From the NCBI RefSeq assembly GCF_031755915.1, contig NC_083379.1, forward strand, positions 47,314,001 to 47,378,000: a stretch of DNA of 64,000 nt, in the 5' to 3' direction. The DNA comes from Ziziphus jujuba. Its lineage: Eukaryota; Streptophyta; Magnoliopsida; Rosales; Rhamnaceae. The translations under genes were made by a program, and so were the position numbers. The notes under the pieces are model-generated. The model saw nothing but the letters and a program-made list of their open reading frames with translations. It did no database searches and was not told where the DNA came from. Position 1 is the stretch's first letter; each line of letters begins with the position of its first letter. Shown piece after piece: positions 1 through 12,653 of this stretch.

Positions 1-107
1 AAACATGATGGTTTTCTAATTTGTACAAACCACTTCAATGGAAGACTGATTCAACTCTACGCTACAAGTCATTGCCAGGTTGTAGAGTCTTTCTGTTTGT
101 CAATTTA

Positions 108-141
<34 letters not shown>

Positions 142-147
142 TAGATA

Positions 148-178
<31 letters not shown>

Positions 179-1674
179 TTGATGTCTTCTATGTAATAGT
201 ATCCAAATATATATGACAAATAACGTTGGAGTACACGATGGTTGTTGTGGTTGTTGCAGCAGGTAATTACTTAGAAACTACTTTGTTTGGTTTGTAGGTA
301 AGCCAATCATCAAAATTCTCTGTTTCTTTATATCCATTACATGCATGAAGTCTTTATGATTTCGATTCTCTATTTGTCAGTACGTATTATTTATATATTT
401 TGCATAATATCAGATCTATCTACTAATTACTAATAGAAAATAGATATCTCCAGAGAAACAAAATAATATCCGCAATAATTATTTTCGAGTTAGCATCTAT
501 AAATTAATGATTATAAAAGAGTATATGTAATAACTTTGTTACACTACTCACAAGAAGTTATGAAGCTATAGTTATATAAAATAACAAAAAATTAAGGGTA
601 CAAGAATAAAGTAGCCTATAGGATTTGTGTAATATATTCCACTCTTTACTTTTAAAATTTATTATAAAATGCAAAAAACTAGAGCAGAGAGAGAAGAGTG
701 TCTCAGGATCATGAAATATATGAAAGCAGAGGTTGGATATGGCTATGAGTCATACGCATGACAGAAAAAACAATAATACATTATAGGCAAAAGTAAAACC
801 CCATCCCATCTGATATTTGCTATTAAATACCTGCTAGAATTTGTTGAATACAATAAATAATAGAAAATTTTCATTGCCACATCAGAACAAGCAATAAAGA
901 GTAAGATTTAATAGACAAAAGTGAGCTTCTATATTTGATATATGGGATTACAAAAAGAGAAAATTGGGCAAAGGAGATGTCAAAATGTAAATGGAGTAGT
1001 GAACATTTATCAGAATTCTGTGAGAATCAAACTTGTAGAAATAGGTTTGGGACAGATTGTTTTCTCTCTAGGCTTGACCTCTGGATTCCTTCTATGTTCC
1101 TGAAAGCGTAGAAACTATAGAAATGGCTAATTTACGCCTCTAAGACACAGCAGCGCTTGTTTGAATGCTGTCTATTTTGTGCATCAACTTAATCAGAAAA
1201 AGGAAAAATTAAAAGCAAGCAGAAAATATTGGCTATGCATTGCTATACAAGGATATGTTTGCTGAGTAATATTAGACTTGATAGAGGTAATATGATGTAG
1301 CAATCTAGTTTATTTTGTGAAGAAGCGAAGTAATTTTTTTAATTACAGTATTAGCAGATTATTCAACAGCAGAGCAATATTATTTAGAATTCACCACTTT
1401 TAGGACGACACTCGAGCTATAAGGTTTTCTATATAAAGATACATATATTCTTACTGAAGAAGTCGATACAGATATAGATAAAAGATCCCAAATTAATTAT
1501 TCTTCTACTTATCTATTCTTTCTTTTTTTCAATGCACATTCTCTTTCAAGTTGTGATCCTCCATAGATTTGAACACTTCAAATACGTATAAAAAAGAAAA
1601 GAAGAGAAAACTAGGAGCATCTAAACATATATTGCGTAAATACATATGTGATTATATAGCAATCTGATCTATGT
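1..1674. other. Intergenic region downstream of WAK gene A; left part of a large tandem duplication
   Basis: I see no gene here. The stretch is AT-rich, with an imperfect TA microsatellite at about 115-178. It aligns by eye with 19968-21500, downstream of gene C: position 1 corresponds to 19968, and shared blocks continue up to the stop codon. It is therefore the 3' flank of the duplicated A/C gene and holds the 3' UTR of gene A. Confidence 0.7.
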
Positions 1675-4216
1675 TTATCTCCCACTGAAATCCAATGTAA
1701 TGGCATCATTCGAAACACTTTCACCATAGTAGTCTTTGTAAGAATTGAATGTTTGATCATTAAGCAGGTTTTCAGTCTCTTCCAAATTCAACTCTGTTTT
1801 AACCCATGGATGCCTTTCGGTTCTTCTTATTCCTTCCAATTCCATTGCTACTTCTTTCATTGTCGGTCTATCTTCTCCTTTCACGCTCAAGCATCTTCTT
1901 GCAAGCTCAGCCACTTCCTTAAGTTGCTCTCTATGTTCTTCATTCACTATATGACTCTCTAGTATTTCATACAATCTGTTTTCTAGCAAGGAATAAAGGA
2001 AATGCATAGCTAGATTTCTCTCCTCTTCTGGTCTATTGACTGAGACCGTTTTTTTTCCTGTCAGTAGCTCAACAAGAACAACTCCAAAGCTATAGACATC
2101 ACTTTTCTCAGTCAATTGGTTGGTTTGCAAGTATTCAGGATCCAAGTATCCAAGAGTTCCTTGCACCATTGTTGCTACTTCAGTTTGGCCCAATGGAATC
2201 AATCTTGATGCTCCAAAGTCAGAAACTTTTGTGGTCATAGAACTATCCAGGAGTATATTTGAAGACTTGACATCTCTGTGGATAATTGGTGTTGAAGCTG
2301 CAGAGTGCAAATATGACAGAGCTCCAGCAGTTTCTGCTGCTATTCCTAACCGGGTTTCCCAATGAAAGTTGGATCCCTTATCCCTATTACGTATGTGCTC
2401 AAAGAGATTACCATTAGGAACAAACTCATATACAAGTAAAGGAACTTCTGTTTCCAAACAACACCCCAAGAGTTTCACCACATTCCTATGATTAATCTGG
2501 GAGAGTACAACAACCTCGTTAATGAATTGCTCAACTTGGGTTTGATCCTTAATCTTGGACTTCTTGATGGCAACAATCCTATCATCTGGTAAAGTTCCTT
2601 TGTAAACTATTCCAAAACCTCCTTTGCCAATGATTGTGCTCTCATTATAGTTGTTTGTAGATTTTCTTAGCTCTAATTCTGTGAAAATGTCTGCCACTTC
2701 ATTGGTGTCTTTCCGGCGAGAGAGTTGTTGTTGAAAAATTAATCCACCATTCTGTCGGAAGAACTTTTCCTTGAGCTTCATTATCTTTCTTTTCTTTAAA
2801 ACCAAATATATCCAACTGCCACTTATAAATAACGTTATGAATCCGATGGCAACACCTACATCCAAATCGCAAGACACTAGATGGTCATAACCATAATATA
2901 AAGCCATTTGTTAATTTCCCCTTGATTGCTATGGAAGTATAGATTTGAACATTTTGCTTTTATTGTTAATTAACGAACTACTCAGAATGAGCAAAAAAAA
3001 TATCATTTAGTAAAAATAACTCAAACAGAACTCAGTCTCTCTCTCAGGAAAAAAACATAGAAAATGAAAATGTAGATGCATACCTATGGCAATCTTAAAC
3101 CCTGGTAATTGATCTTTGCAACCCGTTCCATCTTTTCTCCCATCTCCTTTGAACCAGAAGGGACAAGAACAAGTATAACTCTCCTGCTTGTTAACACAGT
3201 ACCGGATCTCAGAGCAGTTATTCAGACTTAGATTCTCACATTCATTGATATCTGCAAATTCCATATGAAAGCCAAAGCATATAACTATAACAAGATTTTA
3301 CACTTACTTGATGGAAACAAATTAAATTAGATTTCATTACTGAAAAAACATATACACATATACCTTGGCAACCATCATTTAGATATGGGTTTCCTTGGAA
3401 ACCCTTCATGGATTGGCAATAATATCCAGAACCATCCTCAAGGCCATGTCTTCTGCTATATCTCCCACATGCATCATAGTCATAACTTACAGACCAATCA
3501 AGAGCCAGAGGGAGCTTCTCTTGAGGGAAATTGGTAACATAATCACGAGAGAAACTGAACTGATTTTGTTCAACAACAAAGGCATAGGTGCAGTTGTTGA
3601 AATATCTTGTATTATTGTGTCGGTTATAGCTATATGCCTCCACTGTCATATTCTGGAGTCTATCAGTTATATCTGTAGAAGTACACCCAGGAAGTGAGCA
3701 AGCAGGTCCAGTGTGCACACCATAAATGCTTCGACATGTGGTGGACAAAGTCAAGTAGATACTTTCATTATTGGTTTCATATGCAGTAAGGTATGAATAA
3801 GATTCACAACCAATAATAGTGAAGACGTTTTTGGTAGAGATGCTAAACATGGAGTTCGGGGACTTTAGAGTTGATTTAGTCTTGGTCACTATTTGTTCAC
3901 CAGACTTTGTATAGCAATCTTTGGCAACATCAAACAAGATGCTTATCTGAGGTTGTTCAACAGAGATGCTACGTACTGTGAGATTACCTATGAATGGTAC
4001 AAGATGGCCAGAGGAGTTGTCACAGTGGATGAGAAAATTGTCATTCAGAGAACAGTTTCCAGTGATGCCAAATGGATATGGAATGTCTACATCTTCACAG
4101 TGGCGGAGGCAGCCTGGTGAGTCTAGTTCATGATCAGTTGCTAATACTGCTGCTGCTGATGGTATTATTAATGTTGTTAGCCGGAGCATCAATCCATGTA
4201 ATCTCAAGACCACCAT
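1675..4216 (-). CDS. WAK gene A: wall-associated receptor kinase, complete, 3 exons, 733 aa
   Basis: Inferred exons are 4216-3364, 3251-3084 and 2855-1675 (853+168+1181 nt, in frame) with GT..AG phase-1 introns. Exon 1 gives a signal peptide (about residues 1-26) and a GUB_WAK domain; the C-x3-C ... IPYPFG motif lies at residues 36-50. Exon 2 gives a calcium-type EGF module starting DINEC, with six cysteines. Exon 3 gives a transmembrane helix (about 341-360) and a kinase: glycine loop GKGGFG 417-422, ATP lysine K438, HRD aspartate D535, DFG aspartate D553, then the RLK-typical TLGYLDPEY. Family knowledge: WAKs bind pectin fragments and signal at the plasma membrane. Oddities are CED where most copies have CGD after the second cysteine, and one cysteine missing from the short EGF-like end of exon 1 (CQSMKGF). 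It pairs with pseudogene C in a tandem duplication. The WAK assignment is firm; exact splice sites are inferred from conservation across paralogues. Confidence 0.9.
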
Positions 4217-5011
4217 TTTTGGGATTCAGAAGAATATGGATATCTGACTAAGGCTATATATACTTATATATGTATATATGTAAAATTTGATGGCTATAAT
4301 CCAGAAGAATATAGCTAGAAACTGCAGAGTTAGCTAGTTAATTATTTAAGTTTTGGTTGAGAAGTAAATCCTCTTCCAGTTTTGTGGGCAACATGGATTG
4401 GCTTGTGTGGTTGCTAAAGCTGCAAGGACCTTGCTAGGCATTTTCAGTTTATATGTTCAGCTCTATCATGAGCTCAGAAACTGAATAATAAATCTATAAA
4501 CTTCCAAGCCTTGACTTTTTAAAACTTAATTTATAAGGTGACTCTTTTTTTCTTTTTTTTTTCTTTTTTTTTTTATATTATTCAATGAAAGTGATTACAA
4601 ATGTAATAAACTTTTTGGAGATCATTGAACTAATTATATAATTAACATCGATAACGTTAACTAAGCAAATTATTTGATATATATATATATATATATGATT
4701 GATTAGTTTATTAATTAATTAATTACCCACCCAAACATATTCAGACCCTGTTTAACTTGTGATGACTGTAACATGGATCACATGGAGACCAAGTCTAGTT
4801 GAAGATGAAACTTTGGTTAAATACACAACTACTTCCATATTTAACACCTTCGTTCAAAGTTGCAAATTTAACTTGTTTAATTAAAGAACTTTGAATTTCT
4901 GGGATATAATTTAACTTGTTTAATCCAAAAACTTTGAATTTCAGGGACTTTTTGTTTTTTTAGCAAGACTTTGTTGGGACTTCAAAAGTTTATTTTGTGA
5001 AGAACAGAAGT
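4217..5011. other. Upstream region of gene A and intergenic space to gene B
   Basis: No gene is visible. On the minus strand a TATA-like stretch (about 4250-4275) lies roughly 35-60 bases before the gene A start codon, so it may be the core promoter with a very short leader. The rest is AT-rich with T runs near 4545-4575 and a TA tract near 4678-4696. It aligns with 24044-24895, upstream of gene C. Confidence 0.5.
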
Positions 5012-5429
5012 TGTTGCGAAAACTAGAACCAAACAATAGCAATAGAAGAAGAAAAACACACACTGATTCACGTGGAAAACCCTTGACTGAAAAAAACCAC
5101 AAGCAAATAGAGGCAAACTTTTATTGATGAAGATAGGTATAAAAAGGTGAGCAAATAGAGCGTCAAAAATTCAATACATCCGAAAACCCCCGAAAAATAT
5201 ATATATATATATATATTGTACGGACGAAATAAACTTAAAAAATTGGAAAAATCCGTACCGACGGGGGTGCTGTCCCCGCACCCCCGTCGGGCTCAGTGGT
5301 GAGCTACGATCTCAGGCCTATCAGCTCTCGACCTCCGCTACTACCACAGAGCCCCATTTTTTTCCTCAAAATAAATTCACCAAATAGGTGGCACCGCAAG
5401 CTTTTTGGGTCGGGTCACCAACTCTAACA
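5012..5429 (-). mobile_element. Solo LTR, 418 bp, with 5-bp target duplication
   Basis: The segment begins TG and ends CA. It is flanked by GAAGT (5007-5011) and GAAAT (5430-5434), a 5-bp target duplication with one mismatch. The matching empty site is at about 24895-24905 in the duplicated block, where GAAGT runs straight into AATTTT, so this is an insertion after duplication. No coding part is present, which fits a solo LTR. Orientation is a guess from an AATAAA-like signal on the minus strand. It contains a perfect 13-bp GC-rich inverted repeat (5258-5270 and 5278-5290). Confidence 0.75.
5258..5290. repeat. Perfect 13-bp GC-rich hairpin inside the solo LTR
   Basis: The arms 5258-5270 (CCGACGGGGGTGC) and 5278-5290 (GCACCCCCGTCGG) are perfect reverse complements around a 7-base loop. 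A second, imperfect inverted repeat follows between about 5290 and 5356, with GGGCTC at one end and GAGCCC at the other. These are the most GC-rich bases in the region. Confidence 0.9.
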
Positions 5430-5828
5430 GAAATAATTTTTTTAATTACAATATTAGCAGATTATTCAACAACAGAGGAATATTTTTTAGAGTTTCACCA
5501 CTTTTAGGATGACACCTTAGAAGGTTTTCTACATAAAGATATATTTTCTTGTTGAAGAAGTTGATACAGAAACCAATAAAAGATCCCAAATTAATCATTA
5601 TTCTTCTACTTATTCTCTCATTTTTTAAATCAACATTCTCTTGCTATGAGTTTCGGTCCTCTATAGATGAACACTTTAATCAAGTGTACATCTAATTCGT
5701 TCTGCTATATGATATATATATATATATATACATATATATATACATATAAAAAAAAGGGGGAAAGCTAATATCATCTAAATATACATTATTGTTTAAATAC
5801 ATATGCTTAATATGACAATGTTATCGGT

Positions 5829-6035
5829 CTATCTCCCACTGAAATTCAATGTGATGGCATCACTTGAAACACTTGTACTTTGTAAGCATTGGATGTTTGA
5901 CCATGGACCAAGCTTTCAGTCTCTTCCAGATTTAACTGTATTTTAACCCATGGATACCTTTCAGTTCTTCTTATACCTTCCAATTCCATTGCTACTTCTT
6001 TCATTGTCAGCCTATCTTCTTCTTTCAAACTCAAG
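5829..6035 (-). pseudogene. WAK gene B, 3' terminal piece of kinase exon (pseudogene fragment)
   Basis: The minus strand encodes the end of a WAK kinase (subdomain XI and C-terminal tail, [23 protein letters not shown] and onward) up to a TAG at 5829-5831 matching the stop of gene D. A small deletion near 5868-5875 shifts the frame of the last residues. The piece ends at the TCAAG target duplication (6031-6035) of the copia element next to it and continues directly at 11640. Confidence 0.85.
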
Positions 6036-6733
6036 TGTGAGAATTAATCCTCAAAACTTTTGTAAAATGTGTTTACTGGTTTGATGTTATGACAGAACAA
6101 AGAAAAGGAGAGAAGCTGCAGTTTTTTGGTTGCTGGTTTTCTGATAGAACGACATCGTTTATGAAGCTGAAAATATATCTCTTATATTGCCACATCAGCA
6201 AAGCTATTGGGCTCACTTAAACAATGCTATGTCGTTTTGTTTCATATAAGTTATATCAGTTTTTGATGCCACATCACAGCAAAACGAGGTGTTTTAAGAG
6301 AGGCAGTTCACAAAGAAATACAGGGTCTTTTTTAAAGCTTAAAAAGAAAAAGGAAGAAAAGAGAGAGAGCAGCTGGTGTGTCTTCTTCGTGGTTCTAGAG
6401 AGAGAAAGTTCCAGACCAGGTTTTAGAGAGAGAAATTCCAAAGTTCTTTGTATGGGTTTTTTCTACACCTTGTTTTTCTATGTGAAAGAGAGTGGTTTCT
6501 TTGTGAAACACAAGAGTGAGGGTGTAATTGGGACTTTGGGATTGGTTTTGGGTTTCTTGTGTGAAATCACCATTGTTGATCTGGTTTTGAGCTTGTAAAC
6601 ACAGATTTTCTCATAGTGCAGAAGCTTCACACTGGAGCACGGGGACGTAGGTCAATTTTGACCGAACCTCGATAAAATTTCTGTGTTGATTTGTAGTTTA
6701 GATTCTTGGATTTTATTCTTAGAATACATAACA
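6036..6733 (+). repeat. 5' LTR of copia element 1
   Basis: It is a 698-bp direct repeat of 10937-11634, with TG...CA ends. The primer-binding site follows at about 6735. An open stretch inside (6224-6598) occurs in both LTRs and is not taken as a gene. Confidence 0.95.
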
Positions 6734-6827
6734 TTGGTATCAGAGCTTGTGTGCTCGTTCTTGGAGGCTTATTCTTTGAGTCTTGATTATCTAAGTTTCT
6801 GCAATTGGGTTTTTTGAATCATCAACA

Positions 6828-9800
6828 ATGTCTACGAGACTTGAAGTGGAGGTTTTCAATGGAAAGGGTGATTTCTTGCTCTGGCGCAAGAAGATGAGAG
6901 CCGTGCTGGTTCAACTGAAGGTTGCGAAGGCCATTGACAAGTCCTTTGCTGCAGACGTTCCAGAGGAAAAACGTGTAGAGATTGATGAAATTGCTATGAG
7001 CACTATCATTCTACATCTTTCAGACAATGTTTTAAGGAAAGTTGATGAAGTTCAGACCACTGCTGAGATGTGGGCTAAATTGGAGAAATTATATCTGGTA
7101 AGATCTCTGCCAGATCGTATTCTTTTACTTGAACAATTCTTTGGTTTTAAGATGGATGTCTCTAAGGATTTAGATGATAATTTGGACATCTTTAATAAGT
7201 TGATTCTTGATCTTGCCAATTGCAAAATTGTTTTCAATGATGAACATAATGCTGTTATTCTATTAAATTCATTGCCTGAGACTTACAGAGAGGTTAGAAA
7301 TGCCATTAAGTATGGTAGAGATTCCTTGTCATTAGATGTTGTAGTAAGTGCTTTGAAGTCTAGAGACTTGGAATTAAAATCTGAGTCTAAAGGGGAAGGA
7401 CTTGCTGTGAGAGGAAGGAGTACTACCAGGAATTGGGTACAAAATGATCATAGGAGCAAATCTAGAGAAACTTCAAGGTCTAAGTCTAGAATTAGAGGCA
7501 AGAAGTGTTTTTACTGTAAGAAAGAGGGACATTTTATCAAGTATTGCTTCAAGAAAAAGAAAGATGAGAAAGCAAAGAACCAGGAAAGTGGTGATTTGGC
7601 TATAGCCTCCACAGATTCAAACCCTGCTGAGGTGTTAGTTGTAACACCTGACCAAAATAACTCTGAGTGGGTTTTTGATTCAGGGGGTTCTTTTCATATG
7701 TGCCCAAACTTAGAGTATTTTCAGTCCTATTCTAAATATGATGGTGGTCATGTTTTGTTGGGTAATAATGTCTCATGCCAAGTGGTAGGAATAGGTAATA
7801 TTCAATTACAAATGTTTGATGGAACTGTGAAGACTTTGTCTTCTATTAGACATGTGCCTGATTTAAAATGAAATTTAATATCACTTGGTGTGCTTGATGA
7901 ATCTGGTTACTCTTGTAAGACTGAAAATGGAAGTATGAAAATTTCTAGAGGTTCTTTTGTTGCAATGAAAGGTACTAAGAAAAATGGCTTGTATGTTTTG
8001 TGTGGTAAAGCTGTTTTGAATGCTAGCAATGCATCTGTAGCATCATCAATTGATAAAACTGATCTGTGGCATAAGAGATTAGGCCATATTAGTGAGAAAG
8101 GTTTGTTTTATTTGAATAAAATGAATGTTTTTGGCAAGGACATGGTCAGCAAGCTTGATTTTTGTGAAAATTGTGTTCTTAGAAAACAACATAGATTGAG
8201 TTTCAACTTGAGTACAAGTAAAGCTAAATCTATGTTAGATTATGTGCACGCTGACTTATGGGGCCCTGCCAAAGTGCAAACACAATCTGGAAATAAATAT
8301 TTTCTTTCTATAATTGATGATTACTCTAGAAAAGTTTGGATTTATTTGTTAAAATCAAAAGATGAGGCTTTTACAAAGTTTAAAGAGTGGAAATTGCTAG
8401 TAGAAAACCAAACCAGCAAGCTTGTTAAAGCTTTGAGGACTGATAATGGTTTGGAATTTTGCAACAAAGAATTTGATGATTTCTGTAAAAATCATGGCAT
8501 TTTGAGGCATAGGACTGTAAAGCACACACCACAACAAAATGGTGTAGCTGAAAGAATGAATAGGACACTTCTTAATAAAGTTAGATGCATGTTAGTGTCT
8601 TCTGGTTTGCCTAAAATGTTTTGGGGTGAAGCTGTTATGACAGCCATGAATTTAGTGAATTTATCACCCTCAACAGCACTTGATTTTAAGACACCAGAAC
8701 AGGTTTGGACAGGTAAGCAACCAGATTATTCAAATCTGAGAATTTTTGGGTGTGCTGCCTATGCTCATCAATCTGAGGGAAAATTAGAACCTAGGAGTGT
8801 TAAATGTGTTTTCTTAGGCTATCCACAAGGTGTCAAGGGGTATAGGTTATGGGTTAGAGAAAGTCAAGGATTTAAGGTGATTATTAGTAGGGATGTGATA
8901 TTTGATGAAAATACCATGCCTTGTAAAGCTACTAACCATGCAGGTATTGAAGCCAATGAACAATTAGAAACAAGGCAGCTTGATTTATTCTCTGAGGTGG
9001 AGACTGAAGGAGCTGTTAAAGGAGATGATGGCTCTCAAATGGAGACAATTATGGAACCTACTGAACCTGTTATGTCTGGACAGCAAGCATTTGATCAATT
9101 GGATGAAGAATCAGATGAAGAACAACCTGTCCAACCTTCACCAAGATCAAATCAAAGGAGATCTGCTTCACCAAGCTATTTGCTCACTCGAGATAGAGCA
9201 AGGAGGCAAATCAAGCCTACTAGGAGATATGGTTATGCAGATTATTTAGCTTATGCCCTGGTTTCTTTTCAAGATTTAACCGAAAGTGAGCCTAAGACTT
9301 ATACTGAAGCAATTAAGTCAAAGCAAGCAGCTCAATGGAAGGAGGCAATGGTTGAGGAGATGGAATCATTGCACATGAATAAAACATGGATTTTGGTCCC
9401 ATCCCCAACAGATCAGCGAGTTGTAGATTGTAAATGGATTTACAAGGTCAAAGAGGGTTTAACTAGTTCTGAACCAATGAGATTCAAGGCAAGACTTGTG
9501 GCCAAGGGGTTCACACAAGTCGAAGGTATTGATTACAATGAGATCTTCTCACCTGTAGTTAAGTACACAACAATCAGAACTATGTTAGCCTTAGTGACAC
9601 AATTTGATTGGGAGCTGGAGCAACTTGATGTAAAAACTGCTTTTTTACATGGAGAGTTGGAGGAAACTATATATATGAGACAGCCTGAGGGTTTCGAAAT
9701 CAAGAAAAAGGGTGGAGAGCTTGTGTGCTTATTGAAGAAGTCATTGTATGGGCTTAAACAGTCACCAAGACAATGGTATAAAAGATTCGACTCTTTTGTG

Positions 9801-10859
9801 GTGAAAATTGGTTTCACAAGGAGCAGTTTTGATAGTTGTTTCTACTTTAAGGATTCCATGAGTGATGAAGCAGTATATCTATTGCTTTATGTGGATGATA
9901 TGCTGGTTACAGGTCCACAGATGAAGATCATACAATCAGTGAAGGAGCTACTCAAGTCTGAATTTGATATGAAGGATCTTAGCCCAGCTAAGAAGATTTT
10001 GGGAATCACAATTCTAAGGAATAGGAAGAAGTCTGAAATGAAGTTGTTACAGTCATCATACATACAGAAGATTGTTTCAAAGTTTTCAATGGAGAATGCT
10101 AAAGTGGCAAATGTGCCACTTGGGGGACATTTTAAATTGTCTATTGATCAATGTCCAACCACAGATCAAGAAAGAGAAGAAATGTTAAGAATTCCTTATT
10201 CGAATGCTGTTGGTTCTGTGATGTACCTCATGATATGCACTAGACCAGATTTGGCTTTTGGAATTAGTGTATTGAGCAGGTATATGGCTAATCCGGGAAG
10301 AGGTCATTGGGAAGCGATGAAGTGGCTGTTGAGATATCTTAAGCAAACAGCAAATGAAGGACTAATTTTCAAAGGAAATCAAGATGAAATTGAGTTAAAT
10401 GGTTACTTAGACTTGGACTATGCAGGAGATAGGGACAAGAGGAGGTCTATTTCTTCATATGTTTTTACCCTATGTGGTAATTGTGTGAGCTGAAAATCAC
10501 ATCTACAACCTGTTGTAGCTTTATCAACAACCGAGTCGGAATATATAGCTGCAACAGAGGCTGCTAAGGAGGCAATATGGCTTAAAGGTCTACTAATGGA
10601 GTTGAAAATACTTAATCAAGATGTGGTGTTGTTTTCGGACAGCCAAAGTGCAATACATTTGTGCAAAAATCCTGTTTTTCATGAGAGGTCTAAACATATC
10701 CAAGTAAAGTATCATTTTATTCGGGATATGGTTTCACAACAAGTGTTTAAGTTGGAGGAAATTCCAACTGAGTTCAACCCATCAGATATGGGAACAAAGG
10801 TCCTGCCTGTGAGCAAGTTTAATGCTTGCAAAAGCTTGCTCAGGATTGGGGCAGGTTAG
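6828..10859 (+). pseudogene. Gag-pol polyprotein of copia element 1, one frame with two in-frame stops
   Basis: One frame runs from ATG 6828 to a TAG at 10857-10859 (1344 codons), broken by TGA at 7869-7871 (between protease and integrase) and TGA at 10491-10493 (in RNase H). In order: gag with a CCHC zinc knuckle (7506-7547, CX2CX4HX4C), an aspartic protease with DSG at 7677-7685, an HHCC integrase zinc finger (about 8065-8200), an integrase core with D,D,E signatures, a reverse transcriptase with YVDD at 9888-9899, and RNase H. The length is normal for a copia polyprotein. As written the two stops should block full translation, so this copy is probably non-autonomous although its LTRs are young. 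Confidence 0.9.
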
Positions 10860-10936
10860 ACTTGAAGAGAGATGAGATTGCTGGGAAGGTGTTTGAGTTT
10901 CTGCACGTTTTGTGTTTTGAGGATTAGGTGGAGATA

Positions 10937-11634
10937 TGTGAGAATTAATCCTCAAAACTTTTGTAAAATGTGTTTACTGGTTTGATGTTATGATAGAACA
11001 AAGAAGAGGAGAGAAGCTGCAGTTTTTTGGTTGCTGGTTTTGTGATAGAACGGCATCGTTTATGAAGCTGAAAATATATCTCTTATATTGCCACATCAGC
11101 AAAGCTATTGGGCTCACTTAAACAATGCTATGTCGTTTTGTTTCATATAAGTTATATCAGTTTTTGATGCCACATCACAGCAAAACGAGGTGTTTTAAGA
11201 GAGGCAGTTCACAAAGAAATACAGGGTCTTTTTTAAAGCTTAAAAAGAAAAAGGAAGAAAAGAGAGAGAGTAGCTGGTGTGTCTTCTTCGTGGTTCTAGA
11301 GAGAGAAAGTTCCAGATCAGGTTTTAGAGAGAGAAATTCCAACGTTCTTTGTATGGGTTTTTTCTACACCTTGTTTTTCTATGTGAAAGAGAGTGGTTTC
11401 TTTGTGAAACACAAGAGTGAGGGTGTAATTGGGACTTTGGGATTGGTTTTGGGTTTCTTGTGTGAAATCACCATTGTTGATCTGGTTTTGAGCTTGTAAA
11501 CACAGATTTTCTCATAGTGCAGAAGCTTCACACTGGAGCACGGGGACGTAGGTCAATTTTGACCGAACCTCGATAAAATTTCTGTGTTGATTTGTAGTTT
11601 AGATTCTTGGATTTTATTCTTAGAATACATAACA
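10937..11634 (+). repeat. 3' LTR of copia element 1
   Basis: It has the same length (698 bp) as the 5' LTR and 7 visible base differences. It is followed at once by the target duplication TCAAG (11635-11639) and by WAK gene B kinase sequence. Confidence 0.95.
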
Positions 11635-12415
11635 TCAAGCATCTTCTTGCAAGATCAGCCACTTCCTTAAGTTGTTCTCTATTTTCTTCATTCACCATAT
11701 GACTCTCTAGTATTTCATACAATTTTCCCTCTACTAAGGAATAAAGGAAATACATAGCTAGGTTTCTCTTCTCTTCTAGCTTATTGAATGAAAGTGCCTT
11801 ATGTTCTGTTAGTAGCTCAACGAGAACAACTCCGAAGCTATAAACATTGCTTTTCTCAGTCAATTGGTTAGTTTGCAGGATCTAAGTATCCAAGAGTTCC
11901 TTGCATCATTGTTGCTTCTTCAGTTTTGCCCAATGGAATCAATCTTGATGCTCCAAAGTCTAAAAGTTTTGCGGTCATAGAATTATCCAGGAGTATATCT
12001 GAAGACTTGACATCTCTATGGATGATTGGTGTTGAAGCCGCAAAGTGCAAATATGATAGAGCTCCAGTAGTTTCTGCCGCTATACTTAACCGGGCTTCCT
12101 AAGGAAAGTTGTATGCCTTATCCGTATTATGTATGTGCTCAAAGAGATTACCGTTGGGAATAAATTCACATACTAGTAAAGGAACTTCTATTTCCAAACA
12201 ACATCCTAAGATTTTGACCACATTCCTATGATTAAACTTGGAGAGTATAACAACCTCGTTAATGAATTGCTTAATTTGGGCTTGGCTCATAATCGTGGAC
12301 TTCTTGATGGCAACAATCCTATAATCTGGTAAAGTTCCTTTTGAGACTATTCTTAAACCTCCTTTGCCAATTATTGTGCTCTCATTATAGTTGTTTTTTT
12401 TAGCTTTAATTCTGT
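11635..12415 (-). pseudogene. WAK gene B, middle piece of kinase exon (pseudogene)
   Basis: The minus strand carries kinase subdomains I to X between two copia insertions: the glycine loop (here [11 protein letters not shown], degenerate), the lysine, a HRDVKSS catalytic loop and DFGA. Lesions against gene D are an 8-bp deletion near 11877 that shifts frame, a stop replacing the tryptophan of the PW motif near 12099-12101, and altered loop residues. By eye it differs from gene D at roughly 8% of bases. It ends at the TCTGT duplication (12411-12415) of copia element 2. It has no kinase function. Confidence 0.9.
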
Positions 12416-12653
12416 TGTTGTTATAACACACAAGAAAATGGAAGACTAGAATATCTTTTTTATTTACTGTATTGATCTTATATAGAGCTAACATTTAACA
12501 GAAAAACAAGGATGTTTCCTAAATACAAGGCATGACTAACAGCTTCCTAATTTCTAGCCATAAACAAAGCAGCATCAACAAACAAAACAACATATAAAGA
12601 CTTGTTCAGTTGTAACCAACTCCACATGCAGCTACTTAGGCACTATTGTAACA
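12416..12653 (-). repeat. 3' LTR of copia element 2
   Basis: It begins TGTTGTTATAAC and ends TTGTAACA on the plus strand. It matches 16555-16786 along its whole length with many substitutions and small indels. Confidence 0.9.

Larger units (their letters stand above)
6036..11634 (+). mobile_element. Copia element 1: full-length Ty1/copia retrotransposon inserted in exon 3 of gene B
   Basis: The 5' LTR is 6036-6733 and the 3' LTR 10937-11634, both 698 bp, starting TG and ending CA. I count 7 differences between them (about 1%). The target duplication TCAAG is at 6031-6035 and 11635-11639. A tRNA-Met-type primer site (TGGTATCAGAGC) begins just after the 5' LTR, and a purine-rich tract precedes 10937. 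Domain order gag, protease, integrase, reverse transcriptase, RNase H defines Ty1/copia; the gag and integrase style recalls the Tnt1/Tork lineage, which is inference. It lies opposite to the WAK genes. Low LTR divergence marks a young insertion. Confidence 0.95.

Noticed and set aside
2120..2365. Plus-strand open frames opposite the kinase exons (the same kind recurs at 22097-22321, 25733-26104, 34462-34764 and 63003-63293)
   Set aside because: They recur only because the kinase exons are homologous and their antisense frame lacks stops. They have no domain, start context or independent conservation.
6224..6598. A 124-codon frame in the LTRs of copia 1 (also 11125-11499)
   Set aside because: It lies within the LTR, is low complexity (Lys/Arg/Glu-rich then hydrophobic) and matches no protein I know. 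It is most likely chance.
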